From the NCBI GenBank assembly GCA_016648135.1, contig JADDOH010000163.1, forward strand, positions 186,001 to 250,000: 64,000 nucleotides of DNA, in the 5' to 3' direction. Position numbers and translations under genes: made by a program. Below are positions 1-11,447 of the stretch, in pieces. The stretch's first letter is position 1, and each line of letters opens with the position of its first letter. The DNA is from Agrypnia vestita. Lineage: Eukaryota; Arthropoda; Insecta; Trichoptera; Phryganeidae. A model generated the notes under the pieces. The model was not told the origin of the DNA. It made no database searches and was given only the letters and a program-made list of their open reading frames with translations.

Positions 1-176
1 ATACTATATACACATTAGTTTCAGCAGGCAAGTTTGAGTTTACGATTTCGAGTTTCGAATGTAATCTAGATTTTCCCTCTATTCTTGAATCGTGCGCGAT
101 AATAATCTATAAAATTCCCTCTAAAATTAATGTCTTAAGAATTTTATCTGAAGGCAGCATATATATATATATATAT

Positions 177-2110
177 TTTTTTTTTTATTTCAAAAAAATC
201 CTTGTTTACAAATAAAGGTACTTAATACTAGTTTAACAATAAAATATAAGATAAATTACACTTTTTTTTTTGTTAAATTTGTGGATTATGCCACTCTACT
301 AGGCTACGCCTGTCCCAGAGTGGCGTTATAGAACACAATTATAATATTTTTTTGAATTCGTCAGTGATATTTATTTTCATAAGGTAGTAATTATATATCT
401 ACAAAGTATCAAGTGTAATGTTAGTGAAAGTTGAGTGAGTCATAAGTCCAAGTGTAAATATGTGTAGAATAATTGTTTAATGTAAAAAGGGTTAAAGTTT
501 TGTTTAAGATTATTTTTTATTTTCCTTAATTAATTAATTTATTTATGTAGGTATATATTTTTATTTGTAGACATTATTATGCAATTACAGTAAGTAAATT
601 TTCAGTTTCTGTTCTACCTTTGGAGGTAAGCCAGTTGTTTGCTAAAGCTTTTATTTTATTAATTGAGCATATTCCGATTTCCGGGAAGTCTGTTTTAAAT
701 ATGTTAAATATTTTAGGCCCTATGTATGAGTAATTTTTCTGTCCATATGTTGTCTTAGTTTTTGGTATTTCGTCAAGGTTTCGTAATGCTTGTCTAGTAT
801 TATGTGAATGCGAGTTACTGGTTGCTGTTAGGTGGTTTGTGTTTTTGATGTAGAAGATGAGGGTAGACTTAACGAACAGCTGTCTAACGTCCAGTACATT
901 AAATTCTCTGAATAGTCTGTCTGATTGGTATGTGAATGGTTTCTTATTAATGACTCGGAGCAAGGTTTTTTGTGCCGTTATAGCTGGTTTTAATGTGGTT
1001 TTGTAAGTACCTCCCCAACTTGGAATCGCATAGTTCAAAAATGACTGGGCAAGAGCATAATAGATAGTTTTGAGTTGCTGTTTATTAAAAATATTACGTA
1101 TGGATTTAAATAGATAAATGAGTTTTAGAAGTTTTCCCAATAATAATTCAATGTGAAGTTTCCAGTTTAGGTGCCTGTCTATTGTGATTCCCAAGTATTT
1201 CACACTATCTGCATTTTCCAAGGGGGTGCAACCACAGTTTTGGTGTTGGCAATCATGCATAGTCAATTTTAAATCGCTAGATGGCTGCCCTCGTTTATCT
1301 ATGCTGAATGTCAAATACTTAGTTTTTTTGAGATTGAGCAAATTATTTTCCAGCCAGTGTTCTATGTTGCAACCCAGTTCAGCTGCTTTGAAAACAAGAT
1401 CCCATGTTGAAGCGTGAAACAGAAGTATTGTATCGTCTGCAAAAGTAACTATTTTCACCCCCGTTGTTAGCTTGCATAAATCGTTTATGTATAGGAGGAA
1501 TAAAGCAGGTCCTAGTGTACTTCCTGAGGGACTCCGTATTTGATGTAATGTTCGTCACATTTAGTTTTGTCAAGTTGTGTAAATTGTGTTCTGTCTGTAA
1601 GGTAAGTTTTGAACCAGTTGTAACTTGCTTCCGAAAGTCCAGTCTGTTTTAGTTTGTGAAGCATTTTTTCATGTGAAACTGTGTCAAAAGCTTTCGTCAA
1701 GTCTAGTGCTATTGCTATACATTTTTTATTCTTGTCAAGTTTGTCTGAAATATAACCAATAACTTCCTGTATTGCTTCTTGTATACCCCGATTTTTTCTA
1801 AATCCAAACTGGTTGGCTAAAATTTGATATTTTTTTAAAAAGTTGGTGTATTGATTACAGACACATTTCTCTAACGGCTTAGATAGTAAATTTAGGATGG
1901 ATATAGGTCGGTAGTTATTTGGATCGTCTTTATTGCCAGCTTTATGTATGTATGGGTGTGATTCTAGCCGTTTTTAGTTGGGACGGGAAAATGCCTTTTG
2001 TGATGCTTAAATTAAATATATGAACTATAGGTTTTAGTAATATTTCTTTGAACGATTTAATTACTCTAGCGGATATTCCGTCCGGGCCTGGAGAGGATAT
2101 ATTGGTCATT
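177..2110 (-). pseudogene. Jockey/CR1-like LINE, 5'-truncated, reverse transcriptase and 3' UTR
   Basis: Read on the minus strand, the sequence from about 2105 gives SSPGPDGISARVIKSF, NNYRPISILNLLSKPLEK, FGFRKNRGIQEAI, ALDLTKAFDTVSHE, GVPQ and FADDT (catalytic Asp pair near 1435), then a thumb/connection region ending with a stop at 577. This is the canonical order of LINE RT blocks. A one-base deletion near 1530, directly after GVPQ, shifts frame, and there are stops near 1950. The 3' UTR ends in a poly(A) seen as the T run at 177-187, next to an (AT)n tract. No endonuclease or ORF1 remains. The exact clade (jockey versus CR1) is inferred from general pattern only. Confidence 0.85.
577..1530 (-). 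pseudogene. Open part of the LINE RT (palm C-terminal part, thumb and downstream)
   Basis: About 318 codons without a stop from just after the frameshift: GPALFLLYINDL, then FADDT, then the conserved SVKYLGITIDRHLNW block and a QRALLR-like stretch (AQKTLLRVI), all typical of LINE reverse transcriptases. It lacks a start codon of its own because the frame is broken upstream. Not a host gene. Confidence 0.8.
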
Positions 2111-2432
2111 ATATATATATTATATATATAATATTATATTATAAATATTTAAATTGTATTATTTTTAAGCTACTTGACACGTTCTTGTGATGTGGAACAC
2201 CGGAAAAATAACTAACATTATTAGAGTGCTGGCTTATTCCAAAGAAATCTGAGTTGGGTATAGGGACTTAACATACAAATTTATGTCAGGTAAAGAAAGA
2301 GAATCAATAAAATTACAACTTTTAAAAGTTCATTATAAAGTAAAAATTTTATATAAATATATACAAGTAATTCCATCTATTCGTAATCTAAATCCACAAC
2401 TTTTTATACCTTTTGAAATCTTCACTGTCCGC

Positions 2433-2556
2433 ATCGGTATCGGTATTGATAGTTTTTTTATAAAAATCGGTATCGGTATTGATAGTTTTTTTATAAAAAT
2501 CGGTATCGGTATTGATAGTTTTTTTATAAAAATCGGTATCGGTATCGTATCGGCAA
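2433..2556 (+). repeat. 33-bp tandem repeat, about 3.7 copies
   Basis: The unit ATCGGTATCGGTATTGATAG plus a T-rich tail repeats three times almost exactly and then degenerates. It translates as IGIGIDSFFIK units in one frame, but no other coding sign is present. Confidence 0.85.
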
Positions 2557-2669
2557 AAGTGCGTAATGATGCATCCCTAATTTATAGTTTCATATTCAAT
2601 TACCTAAGTGACAATAAATTGTGTAACTACAGAATTGTGTAAAATTATGTAACAATAGATTTATTTAAT

Positions 2670-2922
2670 ATATCGTCGCTGTATTAAGCCTATGTGCCGT
2701 TTAATACATTCTCAGATGAATGAATCAATTTGTCAATTTTTCATATAAATAATAGAGATATACTAAAAAAAACATTGCCGTTTTTAAATAATTACCTGGC
2801 AAGTCTGCCAAGTAATTACTTAAAATATTTTTTATAAATCTAGTCTACGCAATTATTTTATAAAACAGTTTCATTTGTTTATCTCAGAATGTACTAAAAC
2901 GGCATATATACAGCGACGATAT
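2670..2922. mobile_element. Palindromic MITE, 253 bp
   Basis: ATATCGTCGCTGTATTAAGC at the left is matched in inverted form at the right end, and the arms stay complementary through GCCGTTT...ACATTCTCAGAT. The centre is itself a hairpin (ACCTGGCA...TGCCAAGT). Superfamily unknown. Confidence 0.7.
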
Positions 2923-4790
2923 GTACCTTTTTTCCCCCCTTTTTTTCCCCAATTTTATACAACTCGCATTGCATATTCAACCCTACACTTTATTTTCTTT
3001 ACGTATCGTCATAAATGTTTTCTATTGGCTTGCCTGTGCTAGTGGTGACTTGACCTTTATAAAAAAATATTGGCAATTATTTGTAAGATTTCGTTAAAAA
3101 ATTGATTTCCTTTCCTATTTCTAATTGCCTTGTAATATTACTGCGCTTTACGTAACACTAGTTTACCATTTACGTTGTATCTTGTACATATGTTTGTTCA
3201 ATCGCATGTTTCATTTTTAAACTACAAGTCTACTACGTATTACTATTGTTTGTATGCAGTTGAAATTTCGTATTTTTTTAAATGTCTTTTGATCTTGAAA
3301 AAACTATGATATATTTCGTGTGAAAATTGAGTACATTATTGGATTATAAATAACCTCGAATTGGCTAAATATAGCGTCATGTCTTATACCTTAAAAAATC
3401 AGTAAAAAAGAAAACTTGTCAGATTAAGGCTGAAGTAGTACAAGAAACTGGAAGAAAACTCGAATTCCAACGACCCAAGAATGTAGGTACTAATAAACTT
3501 GGTATAACATTTAAAGATTTGCAAAGACTGAAACAAGCTAACTTTTAATTCAAATATAATAAGCTTTGTATGGTAGTTAATGATCTGTTTGACATCGCCT
3601 AGGCTCAATCATTTAACATTCCAAAATATAATATTGAAGATAAAGAATTTGTATGGCTCAGAGAGATCTAGTGTTTGGCACACGTTAATAGGAAGTAAGC
3701 GTAAAAAAATCGAGAGATGAAAACAAAAGCAAAATAATTTTTCTATATATTAACGTTTATTATATCGACATAAATCAACAGCACATATAATATGTCCTTT
3801 TTTATAAAAAAGTGTTTTTGTAAAGTTTTTGCGTTAAAGTGGAAGAGAAATTTATTAGATCGATTTAAAAATGTTGATAAATTGGTCATAGTTAAGCAAA
3901 AAGAATCCAATCTACACAAAGTCATAGAGATATTAATATTTGAAGTTTATGAGATATTTCTTCATTGATATTCGTTTTAAAATTAATTGAAAGTATGATT
4001 TTGTGTGTACAATATTAATATTTTTTTATTGTTGACAGTATAGTAGATGTTTTTTCTGAGGTATTTATTTGACTGTTTATGATGGAAAAAATTAACGTGG
4101 GTGATAAAAATTAAAAATAATGTTTTTTGCCTGGATGTTTTTACAGACCGTTAGTACAGATATTTAGGTTCACTTTTACCATATTGTGGATTGGATCCTT
4201 TTCGCGTAACTACGTCCAATTAAAAGAAATTATGTGTATAAATAATGGAAATCCACACGAAGGTTCTCTGTCAAGGCAGTCACTTAAAAGTTGCACTTTG
4301 GTACGTACGTGCAATCACTCATACTTCCCATTATATATATATGCAGAGTGCATCCAATATGCGGACGTTTGGACCGCACAAAACAGATTAAGATAATTTA
4401 TTTACTACATACCCGACATTTTGATTTTCATAAAAATTTTCTGAAAAGATGCACTATATTAAAAAAAATTCTATCTACATTTGTAAAATTATGTACATAA
4501 ATAATAATTATTATTTTAATTCAACGTCACCAAATATTTTTTGGAATTAATAAAACATTGTGTACCCATCACCGTGGTTATCAAAATGTTTTAAATATAT
4601 ATATACTGATATGAACTACTATATATTTTGCTAGAGAATTTTTATTTTTATACATTTAAATGTTTTACATTTTTTTTACAAAATATTTATCTGCTTTCAA
4701 AGGTATAGTAAATTATTAATATTTTTAATTTTAACTTTGTGGTTAGACATTATAACAGAGTGTTAGTTAAATTAGTATAAACCACTACCA
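2923..4790. other. No recognised feature
   Basis: AT-rich sequence with short stop-rich frames. A stretch around 3400-3700 has low stop density on the plus strand (words such as QETGRKLEFQ) but matches nothing I recognise. Confidence 0.5.
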
Positions 4791-4794
4791 GATT

Positions 4795-4845
4795 TTAGGT
4801 CTACCGGTTTCGAGATGTACCCGTCTCTTCGTCAGGACAGCCACC
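4795..4845 (-). ncRNA. Hammerhead-like core motif, possible Penelope-type remnant
   Basis: On the minus strand CTGACGA (4829-4835) is followed by A, GAGA, an eight-base loop, TCTC and GAAAC (4807-4811). CUGANGA - stem II - GAAA is the conserved hammerhead arrangement. The extra A before the stem and the lack of a clear cleavage-site stem make self-cleavage doubtful. Confidence 0.3.
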
Positions 4846-5161
4846 ACTATGTTCACAATACTATACACCATAACAATAGTATTGTTAACTATTCACCATT
4901 ATTTATCACATGCGTTTTAATTTTGTCAAGGACAAGCATGCACTAACTAGCCTACAGAACGATCAGGAATCTACGAGGGAGAGAGAGTGAGAGGGGCTTG
5001 CTTACATTTCAAAAACTACAATAATATTTTATATTTTGAACGACAATCCGTACTTACTTAATTTTCTTTAAAATTTTATCAAAATGTCATCCCTTTGTGG
5101 ATTACACAATTAATAAACTTTTCAAAACAAAAATCTTTGACCGACAGACGACGTCATTAAT

Positions 5162-5457
5162 TTTTACTCCCTTTCTTTTAACTCGTAGCGTCTGCTTGCT
5201 TGTTTGTCTGTCAAAAAAACTTTGGATTGATTTTTAACCCTTTTCCCGTGATCCAATCGAGCTGAAACTTTGCAGACAGATAAAAATGATGTAACAAATT
5301 TTCGTTTAAAAAAATTAATAATTATAGTATAATTTTGGATTTTTCGAAATTTTTACGACTCCCTTTCGTGGCGTCGCCCGACTCGATCCCAACGCACAGG
5401 TAAAGCGCCAAACCTGTTTCCACTAGTAAGTAAGAAAGGGAGTATAGTAAAAACTTA
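5162..5457 (+). mobile_element. ACTCCC-family element, copy 1 (short)
   Basis: Starts TTTTTACTCCCTTTCTTTTA and ends GAAAGGGAGTATAGTAAAAA, so the ends are short inverted repeats. Internal landmarks shared with the other copies: AACTCGTAGCGTCTGCTTGC, GATCCAATCGAGCTGAAACT and TATAGTATAATTTTGGATTT. No coding capacity; class unknown. Confidence 0.75.
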
Positions 5458-5797
5458 GTTTTTTAATGAATGAAATAATGATGTGTAATAACATCCATTA
5501 ACTTATAAACATTATTTTATGATTGAAAAAATTCCAAAGAACAGCAATTTTCGATTCTATGGAAATCGGAAAGCTGTTAATTACTGACAAAATTATCTAA
5601 ATCCTCTGTTTTTATGACCGACAAAATAAACCTTGCCTGGCGCGCGTCATTTATTTCTTACTTTAATTCATGTCCTGTTATGTCCCATGATTTTGAATGG
5701 CACATTTAATTTATTCGTTTAAACTCATAAAAAAACAAGAAGGCAGTTTGCGCTTACATCAGAGAATGAAAATAGAATCTGCTATTTCACTGTTTTT

Positions 5798-5892
5798 AAA
5801 TTAATTGGAATGATTTTTTACAGAATCAATGAATCCATTGGAATGTTATTAAATTAATTGGAATGATTTTTTACAGAATCAATGAATCAATA
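5798..5892. repeat. 53-bp direct duplication
   Basis: TTAATTGGAATGATTTTTTA followed by CAGAATCAATGAATC occurs at 5801 and again at 5854. Confidence 0.85.
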
Positions 5893-5960
5893 TTAGTGCC
5901 CTCACAAATGATACGGGCTTGATTATTGAATTCCGGCATGATAGTTATGACATTAATGAT

Positions 5961-7064
5961 TTAAGGCGATCGTTTAGCAGAATGAGCAAATTTCACAATT
6001 TTTTCTCATATTCTCTTGCGTTTTTTATTACATTTTTGTATGGAAATATCTCATTTTAAAATTTATTCATCGGGTTACATATATTTTAAATACGAATATC
6101 TTATTAAAATGTCACAAACTAAATTATGTAATTTATTAATAAATTACCAAAACTTCAATATTTTAAAAATGAAGAAAATTGCTCGACTTTATGGGCCTTT
6201 TATGACTGAACGGCGAGTTGAGATGTCTTTTTTATTCAATAATATTACAAAGTAAACGATTATCTTAAATTTATTACAATTATAGAAAAATCTGTTGGTT
6301 TGTTTACATGCAATTTGTGTTTTAAAGAACACTGTTTTTTAAATTATTTTTATTTTTTGTGTGTTTTATTTTATCCTTTTAAAATACATTATTACTTTTT
6401 TCCTTTAATAAATTAAAGGAATATACATTATTATTTTAAAATAAATACAAAAAAAATCAAAAAATTATTCTCGATTTCAGATTTTAGCTATTTAATCAAG
6501 GCACTGCGTATTGTGTCATAAATACGTTGCGTCTTGATTAAATATCTAAAATCAGGAATATCGACAAGGATTTTGATTTTTTTTTGTTTTTATTGTAAAA
6601 TTATAATATCTATTCTTTTGACTATTGAAGTAAAAAAGTTGTCAACCATGTAAAAAGAGTTGAAAAAAACCCACAAAAAATTTTTTTTTTAAAAAAAACA
6701 GTATTTTTTAAAACATAAATTGCATGTAAACAAACTAACAGATTTTGCTATAATTGTAATAAATTTAAGATAATCGTTTACTTTGTAATATTATTGAATA
6801 AAAAAGACATCTCAACTCGCCGTTCAGTCATAAAAGGCCCACAAAGTGGAGCAATTTTCTTCATTTTTAAAACATCGAAGGTTTGGTAATTTATTAATCA
6901 ATTATTTAATTTAGTTTATGACATTTTAATAAGATATTCGCATTTAAAATATATGTAACCTGATGAACAAATTTTAAAATTAGATATGTCCCTATAAAAA
7001 TGTGATAAAAACGCAAGAGAAGATATGAGAAAAAATTGTGAAACTTGCTAGACGATCGTCTTAA
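5961..7064. mobile_element. Foldback element, about 1.1 kb, flanked by TTAA
   Basis: TTAAGGCGATCG at 5961 mirrors CGATCGTCTTAA ending at 7064, and the two arms are complementary over roughly 400 bp each (for example GGCGAGTTGAGATGTC at about 6211 against its inverse at about 6808). The centre near 6470-6560 holds a second inverted repeat around TAGCTATTTAATCAAG. TTAA at both edges suggests a piggyBac-type target, but no transposase is present. Confidence 0.8.
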
Positions 7065-7315
7065 AAAAAATCTTGGTGCTTTGAAATTAGTTTTAGTACT
7101 GCTGAAGATGACGTGACGTGTCAGCCACTGTATGCCCAAGTACACAATAAATTGTGTCCGAAATGGTTAAGGGGTTACTACAGCATGAGAGCCTGAAGTT
7201 TAGGAAGTCGAAATAGCTTGCTGAAGTAATTTGACTTCCGGGTAGCCTTGTCCTCCCTACCCATTTTGTGAGAATAGGGAATTTAAGCGAAATTTAAGGA
7301 CATTATAATTCGGTG

Positions 7316-7391
7316 TTTTTTTTACAAGGTGATTATTTTTTTATTGGCACTTTTAAGTGCCAATAAAAAAATAATCACCTTGTAAAAAAAA
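7316..7391. repeat. Perfect 37-bp inverted repeat with 2-bp spacer
   Basis: The arm runs from eight T through ACAAGGTGATT and TTATTGGCACTT and is exactly mirrored from 7355 to 7391. No gene is adjacent. Confidence 0.9.
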
Positions 7392-8856
7392 TTGTTAGTA
7401 GATCGTGGCAACTGGAGAAAATTACATAAAGTCACTGGACACGAATTTAATTGGAGCACTGATCTTTATTACATACTTAAAGATTCTAGAATATTTCACG
7501 CTAAATTTCGTAATTCGCATTTGACACAATCTCACGTGCGTATCAAGAAATCCTGGTTTGAATCGCCCTGATTACTTTAGAACACTTCTCATACGTCGGT
7601 AGGTACTTTTTTGATTTATTTAAAGAATCGTGTTCATGTCGCTTTCTCGATGTTTAACATAATATTTCTATTAAATAAGTAGTTATTATTAATAATGTAG
7701 AATTGGTTGAATATATTTTTTTTACATGATTTTTATTTAATTTAATTATGATATGGATAATGGCCAAATGTTGAATTACACTTCGAAGTTTCTATCTTGA
7801 AAAAATATATAAATGCTTCATAACGACTCCTTCCACAAGATTTGAGCCTTAAAGAGCATTTTCTGAAGCGTCTTACATTGGTCGTAAACTGAGAAGCCAT
7901 CTCAGTGATTCGAGTATTGATAACCTTCTCAGACTAGAACAAATTTCGTAAATTTAAAAAATTAGACACTGAAATCTAATTAATTTTCTGTTGGTTATTT
8001 TAAACACTAAATACTTAATGTATCATATCGATGGTCCCTAAGTAAACTGTCGAATCTGCAAAAATTCGAGATCGTTTTAATATCTTAAGCCATCCAATTT
8101 ATTCTATATTTTAAGACAATGTTAAATAGTTTCATTTTGCTTTATATTTACTTTTTTGAAGTGAAAATTCATAATTTATTTAATATTTTAACCACAAGGT
8201 GCCTTATTAAATAAAATAAAAATAATAAAATTCAGACAAATAAATAACTACTGCGCTAGTAATAATAATACTACTACAAAAATTTATATATTTAAATAAG
8301 TGCCAAAATTTTATCAAATATCTTGTTTAGTACAGCAATTAAATTACTGCAACTTTAAATTTTCATTTATATTTATATTGTCTAGTCACCTACAGCTAGT
8401 TATCTTGGCCAACCCCGAAACTAGTCCCGGGGTCCCAGGATTAACCTTCCTTAATCCCGGGATAAATTAAGAAAATTAATGATTTTTCACAAACGTAATA
8501 TATTTACAGCAAATTTATTTTAAAATCATAATTTATATTTCTTATAAATAGGACGTTTCTCGGCAACGACAAGGACAATCGCGGATGAGATTCTTTTGAG
8601 ATCATCTTGGAAAAACAATTTGAAATATATATTTTATTTAAACCTTTCCAAACATCTCGCATCTAAGCTTTTTTTCTGTGACCTTTTTATCGTAAGGAAA
8701 AATAAAATAATTACTTCACTAAATATTGTATTACATGTTCACATCAAATTTCTAAATAGTTGTTTGAAATGGGGAAAGTTTTGATACACTGGAAGATCTG
8801 ATATATACTCGTATATTAGACTTTTCGAATAATCTTACACATGTACCTACACACAC

Positions 8857-8860
<4 letters not shown>
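7392..8860. other. No recognised feature
   Basis: AT-rich, short frames only. A small GC-rich inverted repeat (GTCCCGGG...TCCCGGGA) lies near 8420-8465. Confidence 0.5.

Positions 8861-8898
<38 letters not shown>
8861..8898. repeat. (GT)19 microsatellite
   Basis: Uninterrupted GT dinucleotides, preceded by a short ACACACGTGA. Confidence 0.95.
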
Positions 8899-8901
<3 letters not shown>

Positions 8902-10675
8902 GGCGTGTGCAAGAGTAGGGCGGGGAGGATTAATTTTTATAAAACATATTAATATTTAGCCACATACAAATAATAAAATCAAACATCATACCACCCAAAA
9001 TAGAAACAACGAAATCCACTGTATTATATTAATCTATGAAAATTATTATTGTATTTTAAATGGTTCCATATACTGTATATGCGAACATAAATGTATTAAA
9101 AATGTCAAGGAAAAATGAAAAACTTACCATTACGACGTCTCACTTCAGTTGTAGAAGATACAAGAATGTTACACTTGATATAACATTCTTGCCTTGTTTA
9201 CTTTTATACGTCTCCTCAAGCATGCTTTTCAATGCTATCTAACTATCCTCTGTTCCTCTTACTTATATGAATGTGATTGTAGACTTAAAATATGTGGAAA
9301 AGGATCAATTGAATACAAAATCTGTGACGACAAAGCACCAAAAGATATTTTTTTATGAAGATTAGCAATCCTCTCTTTGAATTTATTTGAGGATTTTAAG
9401 GATTCTTTGAAGGCAGGAGGATGTTATTCTAAAATATTTGAATAAATCATCAAATTCTTTACAAATGCTATAAATAATAAAGCAACTAAACTAATATTAA
9501 AGGTTAAAAGAATTAAAAGGTCTACCCATTAACGTCTATTTTAAGTTCAGAAAACCGGCTTTTACGAACTGAAGTTACTGAATACTACAGTATTTATTCC
9601 GAAACAAATAATGATCAGTGGCAATAATAGAAGTTAACGAAATTTATCATGCATTATACACAATACGTGTAACCAAGAAACTAAAATATTCTACATTTGT
9701 GTGTGTTTTTTTTATATTACTAACAGAGCACCGTTGGTTAGTGAACAAATCGTAGATAATTTTATTTTAAAATAATATACCTACATATGTCTTTATCTTG
9801 TGTAGTTAACAATAAGGCCCGAATATAACGTCAATACATAAATGATAAACCAATTGGTACAATTATAATATTGTGCAAATATATTGAAATAAGTAATATC
9901 CTCACCGCGTCAGTTTTAGCGAAAATATATTACTTTTTCAAGAGATCTGACAGAAATATGATTAAGTAATGTCTTATAACCCTTTATTTTTACCCTTTGA
10001 TAAATTGTTTTGTTTTTATACTAAGACAATCCAATTATCTTAGATTTTATAGGTAAACCTTGTTTTTCTTAGGCATTCGTGTCGTAGCTTATTTTATCAT
10101 ATAAATATTGTGATGCTAAAGGAGAAAGATGAAAAATAGTTATTATTGTTATTTATTCGATTCTGTATAATTTTTTTTCCTATTTTCAATTGTTTTGTCT
10201 CTCTGTGTATCAAGTTTGCAAGCATTGCGTAAGATGTATTTCATTAGGGGACATATATAATAATACTAAGGTATTATATAAAAACATGTCATGTATAATA
10301 AAGTGTATAAGTTGATATACAATATCTAAAGTACAAATTATCGTATAAAAAATGTTTCTGTACCCAGATGACCAATTATTGGCCATCAATATTTTAAATT
10401 TGTTCGATGCATGTACCTATTTCTATAATTTTATAAAAGTTTAAATTTTCAAAGATATTTAAATTCCTTATAAAGGCTGGAAATTGTTAAAGAATTTCAT
10501 TTAAAAAATCTTAAACATGTTTGAACATATGAGCTCCGTATTTTGGGGATTACCAAAAAATTTTAGAGTTTAATAGAGTGTTGTTTTTCTTCATAAATAT
10601 TTATGTGCTCGTAGTTGTAAATGTTAATTTTTTAAACGTAATTCGGCCAATTACTATTATTCTTTTATTTATTTA
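8899..10675. other. No recognised feature
   Basis: AT-rich, stop-rich on both strands; nothing supportable. Confidence 0.5.
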
Positions 10676-10850
10676 TTTTTTTTATTTCAAAAAAAATCCT
10701 TGTTTACAAATAAAGGTACTTAATACTAATTTAATAATAAAAATATAAGATAAATTACACATTTTTTTGTTGTTGTTAAATTTGTGGATTATGCCACTCT
10801 ACTAGGCTACGCCTGTCCCAGAGTGGCGTTATAGAACACAATTATAATAT
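10676..10850 (-). mobile_element. 5'-truncated 3' end of the LINE seen at 177-2110
   Basis: From the T-run side, TTTCAAAAAAAATCCTTG, then AATAAAGGTACTTAATACTA, then GGCTACGCCTGTCCCAGAGT correspond almost base for base to 177-340. Same orientation (3' end to the left). About 175 bp only, a dead-on-arrival copy. Confidence 0.85.
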
Positions 10851-10939
10851 ATATTTCGTAATAGTTATTAATGCTTCTTTTGAAATAACTATAAATAATG
10901 TTTTTGAGCATTAATTACAGGATATCTTATATCAAGACA

Positions 10940-11447
10940 TATCTTCGAGAACAAAGAGATCCCAATTGGCCTAAAAAGAAAAGCCCTTGAATCATGCATA
11001 CTGCCAGTGATGACGTATGGATTGGAGACTATGGCCCTTACAAAGAAAAGTGCAGAAAAGCTCAAATGCACGCAACGATCCATGGAGAGATCCATGCTTG
11101 GAGTAAGCATAAGAGATAGAATTAGAAATGACGAAATTAGGCGCAGAACTAGAGTAGTGGATATCATGGATCGTATAGCGAAGCTAAAATGGCAATGGGC
11201 AGGATATGTTGCAAGGCAGGATGCTACAAGATGACTTCCCATTTTGACAATCCCAGTTCTGAAATGGAGGCCTTTGGAGAATAAAAGAGGCATCGGAAGA
11301 CCTCAAAAGAGATGGGCCGATGATATTGCCGCTGTGGGGGAAAGAAATGGAAATATAATTAATAAACAAGAAGGAAGGATGGAAAGAGAAGGAAGAGGCC
11401 TATATCCAGCAGTGGAGAGACGAAGGCTAATGAAGAAGAAGAAGAAG
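10940..11447 (+). pseudogene. RTE-type LINE, C-terminal end of RT polyprotein
   Basis: Translation gives GLKRKALESCILPVMTYGLE, MERSMLGVSIRDRIRNDEIR, KLKWQWAGYVARQD, then after a stop near 11233 GRPQKRWADDI and, in another frame, YIQQWRDEG-stop at 11431. This is the well-known C-terminal region of insect RTE-like endonuclease-reverse transcriptases. The end is a (GAA)n-like tail. It is truncated at the 5' side and broken by at least two frame changes. Confidence 0.85.

Noticed and set aside
1184..1652. Plus-strand frames over the LINE
   Set aside because: They are antisense to the reverse transcriptase and show no motif.
2283..2642. 119-codon frame with IGIGIDSFFIK repeats
   Set aside because: Openness comes from the 33-bp tandem repeat; flanks are AT-rich without coding character.
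6016..7145. Two 79-codon frames on opposite strands
   Set aside because: They are mirror images within the arms of the foldback element.
8861..8898. Repeat array as CRISPR
   Set aside because: Plain GT microsatellite; no spacer-repeat structure anywhere in the window.
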